Shown piece by piece: positions 43,049 through 53,000 of a DNA stretch of 64,000 nt (position 1 is its first letter; each line of letters starts with the position of its first letter). Source of the stretch: Lacinutrix sp. MedPE-SW (GTDB lineage Bacteria; Bacteroidota; Bacteroidia; Flavobacteriales; Flavobacteriaceae); the NCBI RefSeq assembly GCF_001874145.1, contig NZ_MPCX01000007.1:62001-126000 (forward strand), given 5' to 3'. A model generated the notes under the pieces. It saw only the letters and a program-made list of their open reading frames with translations. It made no database searches and was not told the DNA's origin. The translations under genes were made by a program, and so were the position numbers.

Positions 43049-45082
43049 TTATTTTATTAAGCCTGCTCTTTTTAATAAGGCTTCTGGTTTAGGTTCTTGA
43101 CCTCTAAAGCGTTTATATAAAGTCATTGGATTTTCAGTTCCGCCTTGAGACAATACATTATCTTTAAATTTGTTTGCAATTTCCTTATTAAAAATACCGT
43201 TTTGTTTAAAATAATCGAAAGCATCTGCATCTAATACTTCTGCCCATTTGTAGCTGTAATAACCAGAACTGTAACCGCCTTGAAATATGTGTGAAAAAGC
43301 TGTGCTCATACAGTTTTCTTCTACATCTGGATATAGTTTTGTGTCTTGAAAAGCTTTATTTTCAAAGGTTTTTACATTTTTAATAGTTTCTAGAGATTCG
43401 CCACCATGCCATGACATGTCTAGTAGCCCAAAACTAATTTGCCTTAAGGTTTGCATACCTTCATGAAATGTTGCAGACTCTTTAATTTTGTTTATTAAAT
43501 CCATTGGTATTACTTCTCCTGTTTCATAATGTTTTGCAAACAGTTCTAAAGCTTCTTTTTCGTAACACCAGTTTTCCATAACTTGACTTGGTAATTCTAC
43601 AAAATCCCAATATACGCTAGTTCCAGATAAACTTGGGTAAATTGTATTGGCAAGCATACCGTGTAATGCGTGACCAAATTCATGAAATAGAGTAGTAACT
43701 TCGTTAAACGTTAATAATGATGGTTTGCTTTTTGTTGGTTTAGTAAAATTACATACTATAGATACGTGAGGTCTTTCTTGATTACCATCTTTCACAAATT
43801 GAGGTTTGTAACTTGTCATCCAGGCACCGTTTCTTTTGCCTTTTCTAGGAAAGAAATCTGCATAGAATATAGAGACTAATTCACCATTGGTATTTGTTAC
43901 TTTATATGTTAATACATCTTCATGATATTTATCTATATCATGTATTATTTCAAAATGAAGTCCAAATAATTTTTTAGCTATTGTAAATGCACCATCAATT
44001 ACATTTTCTAATTTAAAATATGGTTTTAGTTGTTCGTCGTCTAAATTAAACAGTTTTTGTTTTAGCTTTTCGGCATAGTAGGCAGAGTCCCATTTTTGTA
44101 ATTGGTCTATGTTGTCTAATTCTTTAGCAAAGTTTTCTAAAGTTTTAAATTCATTTTTTGCAGCAGGTTTGGCTTTAGAAAGTAAATCGTTTAAAAAAGT
44201 AAGTACTTTTTCTGGTGTTTGTGCCATGCGCTCTTCTAAAACAAAATTTGCATGTGTTTTATAGCCTAAAATGTTAGCGCGTTTATGGCGTAGGTTTGCA
44301 ATTTCTAAAACAATATTTTGGTTGTCTAAATCATCGCCCTTAAAAGCTTTGCTTCCAGCTGCTTTAGATAATTTTTCTCTAAGTTCACGATTATCTGCGT
44401 AAGTCATAAACGGTATATAGCTTGGGTAGTCAAGCGTTATAATATAGCCGTCTTTGTTTTTGCTTTCTGCAAGTTGTTTTGCTGCTTCTTTAGCGCCATC
44501 TGGTAAACCAGAGACATCACTTTCTTTTGTTAAGTGTAATTCGTATTTATTAGTTTCTGCTAAAACATTTTCTCCAAATTTAAGCTTTAACTGTGCTAGT
44601 TTTTTGTCTATGTCGCGTAGTTTAGCTTTATCTTCTTCGTTTAAATTAGCACCATTTCTAGAAAAGCTTTTGTATTTTTTGTCTAATAATGTTTTTTGCT
44701 CTGTTGTTAAGTCTAAATTATCTTTTTGCTTGTAAACAGCTTTAACACGTTTAAATAAGTCTTCGTTTAAAGTAATATCATTACCAAACTCTGTAAGTAT
44801 AGGAGATATTTCCTGCGCTATTTTTTGAATTTCGTCATTTGTTTCGGCAGAGTTTAAATTAAAAAATATACTAGTAACGCGGTCTAATTGTTGTCCAGAA
44901 AACTCTAATGCTTCAATTGTATTTTCAAAATTAGGAGCATCAGGATTATTTGTAATAGCGTCAATTTCTAACTTCGCTTTTTCAATAAGCGATAGTATGG
45001 CTGGCTTATAGTCGCTATTTGAAATAGATTGAAAAGGTGCAGAGTTATATTTTGTTGAAAATTTATTTTCTAATATGTTCAT
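43049..45082 (-). CDS. M3 family zinc metallopeptidase (oligopeptidase A / Dcp-like)
   Basis: 677 residues, the usual size for bacterial M3A peptidases. The zinc motif HEFGH lies at about residue 466 in TLFHEFGHALHGML, followed by the third-ligand Glu region ELPSQVMENWCYEKE and the C-terminal HIFQGGYSSGYYSYKWAEVLDADAF that closes the substrate channel. It degrades short peptides in the cytoplasm. No signal peptide. Own terminator; the 392-base region upstream of its start holds two small-RNA-like units on the other strand. Confidence 0.93.
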   Translation of the reverse strand: MNILENKFSTKYNSAPFQSISNSDYKPAILSLIEKAKLEIDAITNNPDAPNFENTIEALEFSGQQLDRVTSIFFNLNSAETNDEIQKIAQEISPILTEFGNDITLNEDLFKRVKAVYKQKDNLDLTTEQKTLLDKKYKSFSRNGANLNEEDKAKLRDIDKKLAQLKLKFGENVLAETNKYELHLTKESDVSGLPDGAKEAAKQLAESKNKDGYIITLDYPSYIPFMTYADNRELREKLSKAAGSKAFKGDDLDNQNIVLEIANLRHKRANILGYKTHANFVLEERMAQTPEKVLTFLNDLLSKAKPAAKNEFKTLENFAKELDNIDQLQKWDSAYYAEKLKQKLFNLDDEQLKPYFKLENVIDGAFTIAKKLFGLHFEIIHDIDKYHEDVLTYKVTNTNGELVSIFYADFFPRKGKRNGAWMTSYKPQFVKDGNQERPHVSIVCNFTKPTKSKPSLLTFNEVTTLFHEFGHALHGMLANTIYPSLSGTSVYWDFVELPSQVMENWCYEKEALELFAKHYETGEVIPMDLINKIKESATFHEGMQTLRQISFGLLDMSWHGGESLETIKNVKTFENKAFQDTKLYPDVEENCMSTAFSHIFQGGYSSGYYSYKWAEVLDADAFDYFKQNGIFNKEIANKFKDNVLSQGGTENPMTLYKRFRGQEPKPEALLKRAGLIK

Positions 45083-45164
45083 TTTTAGTCTTGTAAGTTG
45101 TTTTAATAATAAAAGTTATAAAATTACTTGTAAAAAATCGAAACTTGTAGTTACTTTGCTCAGA

Positions 45165-45248
45165 TTTTTTCTCGAGAGTTGGTTACTCTCTTAAAAATTA
45201 TTGATTAATAGCGATGAAAAGCCTCAAATTTATTTGAGGCTTTTTTTT
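45165..45248 (+). ncRNA. Candidate small RNA, unit 1
   Basis: Promoter-like TTG (45128-45130), 20 bases, TTACTTTG (45151-45158). The predicted transcript contains hairpin GAGAGT-tggtt-ACTCTC (45174-45190), the box GATTAATAGCGA (45203-45214), an AAAAGCC lead and terminator GCCTCAAA / TTTGAGGC (45221-45240) with an eight-base T-run. The start site is estimated. The resemblance to unit 2 supports a real RNA. Possibly related to flavobacterial ncRNA families such as flavo-1, which I cannot test. Confidence 0.6.
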
Positions 45249-45386
45249 ATTTCAAAATTTTGATTGTTTTTATCAAAACGAAACAAATTAAGCTTTTAAT
45301 CGGTTAAAAATGCATTTCACCTAAAAAGTTAATCGATTTTAATTGGCATTCTTTGATTTTCTATGTTTTGTTGACCTTTGACTTAA

Positions 45387-45470
45387 GTTTTTTTGATGTG
45401 AGTACTATATACTCATTATATAGAAAGATTAATAGCGAGAGAAAGCCTGGGAGACCAGGCTTTCTTATTT
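45387..45470 (+). ncRNA. Candidate small RNA, unit 2
   Basis: Promoter-like TTG (45353-45355), 17 bases, GACCTTTG (45373-45380). Hairpin TGAGT-actatat-ACTCA (45399-45415), the box GATTAATAGCGA (45427-45438), then a 10-bp terminator stem GAAAGCCTGG / CCAGGCTTTC with a GAGA tetraloop and TTATTTT tail. Same order and spacing of elements as unit 1, 224 bases downstream. It points toward purE but ends before the purE stop, so it could be a weak antisense terminator zone as an alternative. Confidence 0.6.
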
Positions 45471-45474
45471 TATG

Positions 45475-45957
45475 CTATTTAATATTTTTAGATGCAGCTT
45501 CTACTTTTAATTTTAATCCTTCTTTATAAGCTATAATTTTATCAAGTACACATTGGTCGCTAGAGCCAATAATTTGAGCTGCTAAAATGCCAGCATTTTT
45601 AGCTCCATTTAAAGCAACCGTTGCTACAGGAACGCCACCAGGCATTTGTAAAATAGATAAAACAGAATCCCAACCATCTATAGAGTTTCTGCTTTTTACA
45701 GGAACACCAATAACAGGTAAAGGTGATAGTGAAGCTACCATTCCTGGTAAATGTGCAGCACCACCAGCGCCAGCAACGATAACTTTAATACCTCGTGTGT
45801 GTGCATTTTTACTGTAATTATATAGTTTTTCTGGAGTTCTGTGAGCAGATACAATATCTACTTCAACTTCAATGTCAAAACCATTTAAAATATCTATTGC
45901 TTCTTGCATAATAGGAAGATCACTATCGCTTCCCATAATAACGCCTACTTTACTCAT
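45475..45957 (-). CDS. purE: N5-carboxyaminoimidazole ribonucleotide mutase
   Basis: 160 residues, normal for class I PurE. VGVIMGSDSDLPIMQEA at the N-terminus, then SAHRTPEKLYNYSKNA, VAGAGGAAHLPGMVAS and GVPVKSRNSIDGWDSVLSILQMP, all active-site segments. It moves the carboxyl group from N5 to C4 of CAIR in purine synthesis. purK lies directly upstream, with two bases between the genes, so they form an operon. Confidence 0.96.
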   Translation of the reverse strand: MSKVGVIMGSDSDLPIMQEAIDILNGFDIEVEVDIVSAHRTPEKLYNYSKNAHTRGIKVIVAGAGGAAHLPGMVASLSPLPVIGVPVKSRNSIDGWDSVLSILQMPGGVPVATVALNGAKNAGILAAQIIGSSDQCVLDKIIAYKEGLKLKVEAASKNIK

Positions 45958-45959
45958 AA

Positions 45960-47114
45960 TTATTTACTTATTACTTTAATTGTGTTTTTTACTTTTTCAG
46001 CAACTTCTCTTGCAACATTTAAATCTTTATTTACAATAGTTACATGTCCCATTTTACGAAATGGTCGCGTTTGTTTTTTTCCATAAATATGTGGTGTTAC
46101 ACCGTCCATTTTCATGATGTCTGCAATGTTTTCATAAACAACGTCTCCAGTGTGATTTTCTGCTCCAACTAGATTTACCATAATACCTCCAACTTTACTG
46201 TCTGTATTTCCTAATGGTAGATTTAATATGGCACGAATATGCTGTTCAAATTGTGAGGTGTAACTAGCCTCAATAGTTTGGTGACCAGAATTGTGAGGTC
46301 TTGGAGCCACTTCGTTTATTAATATATTATCGTCTTTAGTTAAAAACATTTCGACAGCTAATAAACCAACATGATTATAAGCTTTAGAAACATTTAAGGC
46401 AACCTCTTGTGCTTTTTTAGCAATATCTATTGGTATTCTTGCAGGACAAATTACGTATTCTACCTGGTTGGCTTCTGGATGAAACTCCATTTCTACAACA
46501 GGATAAGTTTTAATATCACCATTTGGATTTCTGGCAACAATTACAGCTAATTCATTTTTAAAATCAATAAGTTCTTCTGCAATACATTCACCTTTAGGTA
46601 AATCTTTTAAATCCTCTAAACTGCGTACAACTTTTACGCCAGTGCCATCATACCCAAATTGAGCACTTTTCCATACAAAAGGAAACTTTAAACCACCGTT
46701 TAAAATAGCATCTTCTATTTCTGATGCATATGCAAATCGCGAAAATTGAGATGTAGGTAAATTATGATCTAAATAAAATAATTTTTGCTTAGCTTTATTT
46801 TGAATAGTTCTTAGATTTTTAGAGCTTGGATATACTTTTACACCTTCATTTTCAAGCTTTTCAAGCGCATCTACATTAACATTTTCTATTTCAAAAGTTA
46901 AAATATCTACTTGTTTTCCAAAATTATAAACGGTATCAAAATCCATTAAATCTCCTTGAGTAAAAGCATTGCATGCTAATTTACAAGGTGCTTGATCGCT
47001 AGGATCTAAAACAAAGGTTGTAATGTCAAATTTTCTTGTGTCGTAAAGCATCATTTTGCCCAATTGTCCACCACCAAGAATACCTAATTTAAAATTTGAA
47101 GAAAAGTAATTCAT
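45960..47114 (-). CDS. purK: N5-carboxyaminoimidazole ribonucleotide synthase
   Basis: 384 residues from MNYFSSNFKLGILGGGQLGK (ATG 47114; the frame extends eight residues further with less fit). ATP-grasp enzyme: GILGGGQLGKMML, FVWKSAQFGYDGTGVKVV, CIAEELIDFKNELAVIVARN and NEVAPRPHNSGHQTIEAS. It carboxylates AIR with bicarbonate and ATP, handing CAIR to PurE. It is divergent from the HPRT-adenylate kinase gene, which is also purine metabolism, so the intergenic 123 bases could be co-regulated. Confidence 0.95.
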   Translation of the reverse strand: MNYFSSNFKLGILGGGQLGKMMLYDTRKFDITTFVLDPSDQAPCKLACNAFTQGDLMDFDTVYNFGKQVDILTFEIENVNVDALEKLENEGVKVYPSSKNLRTIQNKAKQKLFYLDHNLPTSQFSRFAYASEIEDAILNGGLKFPFVWKSAQFGYDGTGVKVVRSLEDLKDLPKGECIAEELIDFKNELAVIVARNPNGDIKTYPVVEMEFHPEANQVEYVICPARIPIDIAKKAQEVALNVSKAYNHVGLLAVEMFLTKDDNILINEVAPRPHNSGHQTIEASYTSQFEQHIRAILNLPLGNTDSKVGGIMVNLVGAENHTGDVVYENIADIMKMDGVTPHIYGKKQTRPFRKMGHVTIVNKDLNVAREVAEKVKNTIKVISK

Positions 47115-47237
47115 TTTATTGCCAAAAATTTTACACAAAAATACAGTTTATAATGAAAAGATAACCAATAAAACCGTGTCAAAATGGTATAACGATTAAC
47201 AAAATTGTATCTTTGCCTCTTTCTTAAAATTAAGACA

Positions 47238-48347
47238 ATGATAAAGTTACATGACAAATATTTTAAGCCATACATTTCAGCAGAAGAAATTGACGATGCT
47301 GTTACTAAAATGGTACAAGATATTGCAGACGATTTAGGCGACGAAGTACCAGTTTTTATTGGCATTTTAAATGGTTCGTTTATGTTAGTAAGTGATTTTG
47401 TAAAAAAATACCCAAAACCTTGCGAAGTAACATTTATTAAATTAGCCTCTTATGAAGGTGTTAAATCTACCGAAGACATACAGCGTCTTATTGGTTTAAC
47501 ACAAGATTTAACAGGAAGAACAGTTGTAATTCTTGAAGATATTATAGATACAGGTAATACGCTTCACGAAGTACATAGAATTTTTAATAACGAAGGCGTA
47601 AAGCAACTACTAATTGCCACACTGTTTTACAAGCCAGAAGCATATAAAAAAGATTTTAAAATTCATTATATAGGTAAAGATATCCCTAATAAATTTATAG
47701 TTGGTTACGGCTTAGATTATGATGGGTTAGGAAGAGATTTACCTCAAGTATATCAATTAAAAACAACACAACACATGACTAATTTAGTATTATTTGGTCC
47801 TCCGGGAGCAGGTAAAGGTACACAAGCTAACTTTTTAAAAGAAAAATATAATTTAGTACACATTTCTACAGGAGATGTATTTAGATATAATATTAAAAAC
47901 GAAACTGCTTTAGGAAATTTAGCAAAATCGTATATAGATAAAGGCGCATTGGTACCAGATCAAGTAACTATTGATATGCTGGAAGCCGAAGTTGAAAAAA
48001 ATGCAGATGCAAAAGGGTTTATTTTTGATGGTTTTCCTAGAAATGAAACACAAGCTGAAGCTTTAGATAAAATTTTAGAAAGCAAAGACTCTAAAGTAAA
48101 TGCAATGGTTGCTTTAGAAGTTGAAGATGAAGTATTAGTAAAACGTTTATTAGAAAGAGGGAAAACTAGCGGAAGAAAAGACGACTCAGACGAGAGTATA
48201 ATTAGAAACCGCATTAAAGTATACTATAACGAAACAGCCATTTTAAAAGATTATTACTCTGCACAAGATAAATATTTTGGTGTTGATGGAGTTGGTAATA
48301 TTGAAGATATTACAGAACGTTTGTGCAATACAATAGATAAATTGTAA
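47238..48347 (+). CDS. adk: Fused hypoxanthine phosphoribosyltransferase - adenylate kinase
   Basis: 369 residues from MIKLHDKYFKPYISAEEIDD. Residues 1-178 are HPRT with the PRPP motif VVILEDIIDTGNTL (97-110) and IGILNGSF. Residues 180-369 are adenylate kinase with P-loop GPPGAGKGT (187-195), ISTGDVFR, FDGFPRN and LLERGKTSGRKDD. The joint QLKTTQHMTN is in frame, with an ATG at 47775 that might allow separate adenylate kinase. It is the short-LID form. A TATCTTTG box (47208-47215) precedes the start. The fusion links purine salvage to adenylate balance; similar fusions occur in Flavobacteriaceae. Confidence 0.92.
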   Translation: MIKLHDKYFKPYISAEEIDDAVTKMVQDIADDLGDEVPVFIGILNGSFMLVSDFVKKYPKPCEVTFIKLASYEGVKSTEDIQRLIGLTQDLTGRTVVILEDIIDTGNTLHEVHRIFNNEGVKQLLIATLFYKPEAYKKDFKIHYIGKDIPNKFIVGYGLDYDGLGRDLPQVYQLKTTQHMTNLVLFGPPGAGKGTQANFLKEKYNLVHISTGDVFRYNIKNETALGNLAKSYIDKGALVPDQVTIDMLEAEVEKNADAKGFIFDGFPRNETQAEALDKILESKDSKVNAMVALEVEDEVLVKRLLERGKTSGRKDDSDESIIRNRIKVYYNETAILKDYYSAQDKYFGVDGVGNIEDITERLCNTIDKL

Positions 48348-48448
48348 ATTATACATTTACAATAAACCAGGATTTCAATTAAAATTATTAGCTAGAGAAG
48401 TATAAAAGAACAACTTTTAATTTTTAAGCTACACTTATAACTTAGACA

Positions 48449-49444
48449 ATGACAGAAGGAAATTTCGTTGATTACGTAAAAATGCATGTAACCTCTGGAA
48501 AAGGAGGAAAAGGATCTACACACTTACACCGTGAAAAGTATATCGCAAAAGGTGGACCAGATGGAGGTGATGGTGGTCGCGGAGGTCATATAATTATAAA
48601 AGGAAATTCGAATCTCTGGACTTTATTACACTTAAAATTTAAACGTCACATTCGTGCAGGACATGGCGAACATGGTAGTAGTGGTAGAAGCACAGGAGCA
48701 GATGGTGAAGATATGTATGTTGAAGTGCCATTGGGAACTGTAGTTCGTGATACCGAAACAAATGAAATTCTTTTTGAAATAACAAAAGATGGTGAAGAAC
48801 GTATAGTTGCTGAAGGTGGAAAAGGTGGTCGAGGAAATTGGCACTTTAAAAGTTCTACAAACCAAACACCTCGTTATGCGCAACCTGGTATCCCTCAAGA
48901 GGAAAAAGACATTACTTTAGAGCTTAAAGTACTAGCAGATGTAGGATTGGTTGGTTTTCCAAATGCAGGAAAATCTACACTATTATCTGTAGTAACCTCT
49001 GCAAAACCAAAAATTGCAGATTACGAGTTTACAACACTTAAACCCAATTTAGGTATTGTAAAATATCGTGATTACCAAACATTTGTAATGGCAGATATAC
49101 CTGGAATTATAGAAGGTGCAGCCGAAGGTAAAGGTCTTGGTTATTACTTTTTACGCCATATAGAACGTAATTCTATTTTATTATTTTTAATACCTGCAGA
49201 TGCACCAGATATTAAAAAACAATACGATGTTCTGTTAGATGAGTTGCGCCGTTATAATCCAGAAATGTTAGACAAAGAAAGGCTAATTGCAATTTCTAAA
49301 AGTGATATGTTGGATGACGAGTTAAAAGCAGAAATGAAAGTAGAATTGGATAACGAATTACCAATTCCTTATTTATTTATCTCATCGGTTGCACAACAAG
49401 GTTTAACAGAGCTAAAAGATATGCTTTGGAAATCTTTAAACTAG
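48449..49444 (+). CDS. obg: GTPase Obg
   Basis: 331 residues. The glycine-rich Obg domain (1-160: [30 protein letters not shown]) is followed by the G domain: G1 [10 protein letters not shown]2 around [12 protein letters not shown]3 DIPGIIEGA, and SKSD as G4. It lacks the C-terminal OCT domain found in some homologues. A ribosome-associated GTPase in 50S assembly and stress response. Preceded by the HPRT-Adk gene with a 101-base gap that shows no terminator, so co-transcription is possible. Confidence 0.96.
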   Translation: MTEGNFVDYVKMHVTSGKGGKGSTHLHREKYIAKGGPDGGDGGRGGHIIIKGNSNLWTLLHLKFKRHIRAGHGEHGSSGRSTGADGEDMYVEVPLGTVVRDTETNEILFEITKDGEERIVAEGGKGGRGNWHFKSSTNQTPRYAQPGIPQEEKDITLELKVLADVGLVGFPNAGKSTLLSVVTSAKPKIADYEFTTLKPNLGIVKYRDYQTFVMADIPGIIEGAAEGKGLGYYFLRHIERNSILLFLIPADAPDIKKQYDVLLDELRRYNPEMLDKERLIAISKSDMLDDELKAEMKVELDNELPIPYLFISSVAQQGLTELKDMLWKSLN

Positions 49445-49486
49445 TTTAGGAATAATTTTTGCTTACATTTAAATAAAATTGAAGCA

Positions 49487-50014
49487 ATGAAACATCTTAA
49501 AATTCTACTCTTATTATTGTGTGTCGCTTCTTGCGCACCAATTTATGTAAATCACGATTACGAAAAATCTGTTGATTTCTCAGAGTATAAAACCTATAAC
49601 TTTTTTACAGATATACATTCTGGCTTAAGCGCATTAGACGAAAAACGTTTAATTGCTGCTTTAGATGCTAAACTAACGGCTATGGGTTTTCAAAAAACCG
49701 AAAACGCAAGTTTTTTAATAGACATTAAAAGCGATGAGTTTCAGGAGAATTCTAGAAACACTGTTGGTGTAGGTCTTGGTGGTGGTAATCGAGGTATTGG
49801 CGGAGGTATATCTATTGGTATTCCAATTGGTCAAGCCAACGTTAATAAAAGAATTGTTGTTGAATTTGTAGACGATTCTAAAATGGGATTATTTTGGCAA
49901 GCAACTAGCGAAAGCGGTTTTAAGCCTAATGAAAAACCTGAAAAAAGAGAAGCTAAGTTTGTTGCAATTGTAGATAAAATGCTTGAGAATTTTCCGTCAG
50001 AAACTAATAAATAA
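49487..50014 (+). CDS. DUF4136 lipoprotein
   Basis: 175 residues. Lipobox VASC (Cys16) then the DUF4136 pattern: VDFSEYKTYNFF, DEKRLIAALDAKLTAMGFQ, FLIDIKSDEF, a Gly-rich loop (GVGLGGGNRGIGGGISIG) and a C-terminal strand-helix. The family consists of envelope lipoproteins of unknown function in Bacteroidota and Proteobacteria. It follows obg by 42 bases. A bidirectional terminator lies downstream. Confidence 0.85.
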   Translation: MKHLKILLLLLCVASCAPIYVNHDYEKSVDFSEYKTYNFFTDIHSGLSALDEKRLIAALDAKLTAMGFQKTENASFLIDIKSDEFQENSRNTVGVGLGGGNRGIGGGISIGIPIGQANVNKRIVVEFVDDSKMGLFWQATSESGFKPNEKPEKREAKFVAIVDKMLENFPSETNK

Positions 50015-50036
50015 ATATTGAGTGATTAATAAATAT

Positions 50037-50066
50037 AAAGACCTGATATAAAATATCAGGTCTTTT
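50037..50066. terminator. Bidirectional intrinsic terminator
   Basis: 12-bp arms AAAGACCTGATA / TATCAGGTCTTT with a 5-base loop between the convergent DUF4136 and alpha-2-macroglobulin genes. Confidence 0.9.
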
Positions 50067-50081
50067 CTTTTTTATAGCTTG

Positions 50082-53000
50082 TTATTCTACATTTATACGA
50101 GAGCCTTCACTATGGCTACTAAATTCTGGCGCATACATACTTTGTATGGTTGTAATACCATTACTCATATTTCCTGCATTATTAACACGTAAATCGTATT
50201 CAAATACGTAAACACCTTTTGGTAAATAGTCGAAAAAGAAATTAGTTGAAGCATCTTTGGTTGCTTCATAATAACCTAAACCATCTTGGTATTTGTATTG
50301 TGACAATACATTAATAGGTTCTAGTCCTGCAGCGCGCATATCTTTCATGTGTACAAACTCCATGGCACGATCACTACGTAATTCTATACGAACGCGAACT
50401 AAATCTCCAATTTCAAGTTTTGTATCTTTTGTAATATCAGTTATTACTTCACCTTTATCTGTATTTGTTTTTTTAAAGAGTTTTTTCTTCAGTTTTAAAG
50501 GTGTTTCAGCTGAGGTTATTTTATCTAAATCTTCAAAATATTGCCAGTACATACTTCCCCAAGCAATACCATTTCCTTTTTTAGAAATTTTTACTTCGGC
50601 CATTTCTGGCTTAATTTCATTGCCAGACCAACTGGTTTTATAATAACCGGTTCCTGCTTCTACTTTAACTGCTTCTAATTTTGATGGCGATATAGGTTGG
50701 TTTCCTACAATAACCTCTACCATATCTGTTACGCTTAACCAATTGTTACCTTGTAATAATAAAGCATAAACAGCTTCTGTTGTTGCTTTAGTGGTTTTCC
50801 AACGGTTAGTTTGTTTGTTTTTAAGTAACCAGATTTTAAGTTCGTCTATGATAGCAATATTTTCAGCTTCGGTTTGAATTGTTGTTCCTGCTTCAGAGAA
50901 TGCTTCAATCATTAAAGCTTGTGTTTCAATAGGTGCTTGATACCAATGCCATGAACTAGTATTTGCTTTCCAATACATGCCTAATTCTTCCGAAGTTATA
51001 CTTGTTTCTTTTAATGAGTTTAAAATCTTTTTAGAGGTTACTTCATCTTTATTTCTGTGTGTTACTAAAGCCATCATTCCTTTTGCATACAATGGTCTTT
51101 TTAGCCAATAGTTTTTAATTTGAGAATGGTAATAATCCATAATCTCACTAACTTCTTTGCTTGGTTTTTTTTCTTGAAAGAAACTACGCATGTACAAGTA
51201 ATGTAGTTGTGTATTACTTAATCTATCTAAGCTTAAATCGGCATCCTTATCATATTTTCTAATGTCTTTGTATTCTTGTATAAATTCTGCATCAAGGTAG
51301 TTTAATGCTTTATCAATCATTTTAGACGTCTCGATTGCACTCGACGAGACATCGAGTTTTTCTAAATGTCCAAAACCTGCAACTATATGTTGTGTTATAA
51401 AACGGTTTGCACGATAGTCTCCAAACCAAGACCAAGCACCACTGGCAAGTTGGTTTTGCTCAAGTTTTCTTTTGGTTCGAGATAATTCGTTATTCATTTT
51501 ATTTAAATCGAATAGCAAAGCAATACGTTTTTTTTGTTCGGTTTCGCTTTGTGCATCACGTAACCAAGGTGTTTCTTGAATTAAAATAGATTTTAATTCT
51601 TCGTTTTTTTCTAAGTTGCTTAATACAGCCTCTGTATTTTTCCATTGGTTAAATACCTCTTGAATTCTTGGGTTTGAATTTGCAATATGGCTTGCCAAAG
51701 CATTGGCATAATATCTTGAGAATGTTTGCTCGTTACACTCGTAAGGATATTCCATTAAATAAGGTAACGCTTGTACTGCATACCAAGCAGGATTACTAGT
51801 CATTTCCAGAGTTAACTTATGATTTTTAAGTGTTGTTGAGGTGTTGTTTTTAAGCTTATCTAAAGTGAATGTTTTTGTTTGGTTACTACGAATCCACATT
51901 GGTAAACTCTCTGTTACTAACATTCTATTGGTTAAAACAGGTAATGCATTTTGTTCGCCATCACTATAATCACCAGATTTTGCTATTATTTTATATTGAA
52001 TAGCTTGTACATTATCAGTTACATTTAAATTCCAAGTCACACTTGTATTGCCTTTGGCATCGACTGTAAAGTTTTTATTGTTATTTACATTAGATAATTC
52101 TGAATCTATAGATTTTCCTGTTAAAGCATCAAACAATTGAAGCACTGTAATACCATTTAAATCTTTATTTGTAAGATTAGAAATTTTAGTAGAAATACTA
52201 ATTTTATCACCTTGACGTAAAAAACGTGGCACATTAGGTAATACCATTAATTCTTTTTGAGTCACTGTTGCTAGTGATGTTGTAGCGTGTTCTAAAGTTT
52301 TGGTATGTGCTAATAACTGCAATTTCCATTTGGTTAAAGCTTCAGGAGTGGTAAAGCTAAAAGACACTTCACCTTTTTCATTTGTTTGTAATTGCGGAAA
52401 AAAGAATGCTGTTTCTTTTAGGTTTTTACGTATTTGCACCTTATCAAAATTAGCATTTGGATTGTTTTTGGTAGTAATAATTACAACACCGTTTTTTCCT
52501 TTACTGCCATAAATTGCTGTAGCTTCATCACCTTTAAGTATTTTAACCGAGAGAATATCGTCTTGTTTTAGCGTTTTAAAATCACTTTCAGTTAAAATAT
52601 TACCATCTACAACAAAAAGAGGTTCAGTGTTGCCATTAATAGAACTAACACCTCTTAAGATAATATCGGTTTCTGCTCCTGGTTGCCCACTTGCGGTACT
52701 AATATTTAGTCCTGGAACTTGACCTTGTAATGTTTGAGCAAGATCTGCATTTACTTCAGCTTCAGCTGGAGCAGAAATCTCTAAAAGATCTTCATTATAA
52801 TATATATCTTTTTTTAATGAGCGTCTCAAGTATCTATTATTTCCAAAATAAAATCCAAACCAATTTAATTGGTCGTAATTTTGGTAAGTGTAATTATATT
52901 TAAAATTAGTATTTCTATTAACATTAAAATTAGTATTACTAAAACTTCTGTGCGCATTTACTCTAAATCTTGAGCGGTACGTACTACGATAAATAGGATT

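Larger units (their letters stand above)
45083..45474. other. 392-base intergenic region with two tandem related RNA-like units
   Basis: The longest gene-free stretch in the window, between the M3 peptidase start and the purE stop (both minus strand). It contains no plausible ORF. On the plus strand it holds two similar units (about 45165-45248 and 45387-45470), each with promoter-like boxes, a small hairpin, the identical 12-mer GATTAATAGCGA and an intrinsic terminator. The stretch between them (45249-45352) is AT-rich with nothing else I can name. Confidence 0.65.

Noticed and set aside
45083-45474. tRNA or other classical structural RNA in the longest gene-free region
   Set aside because: No cloverleaf, no GC-rich acceptor stem and no T-loop motif; the two hairpin-terminator units explain the structure better.
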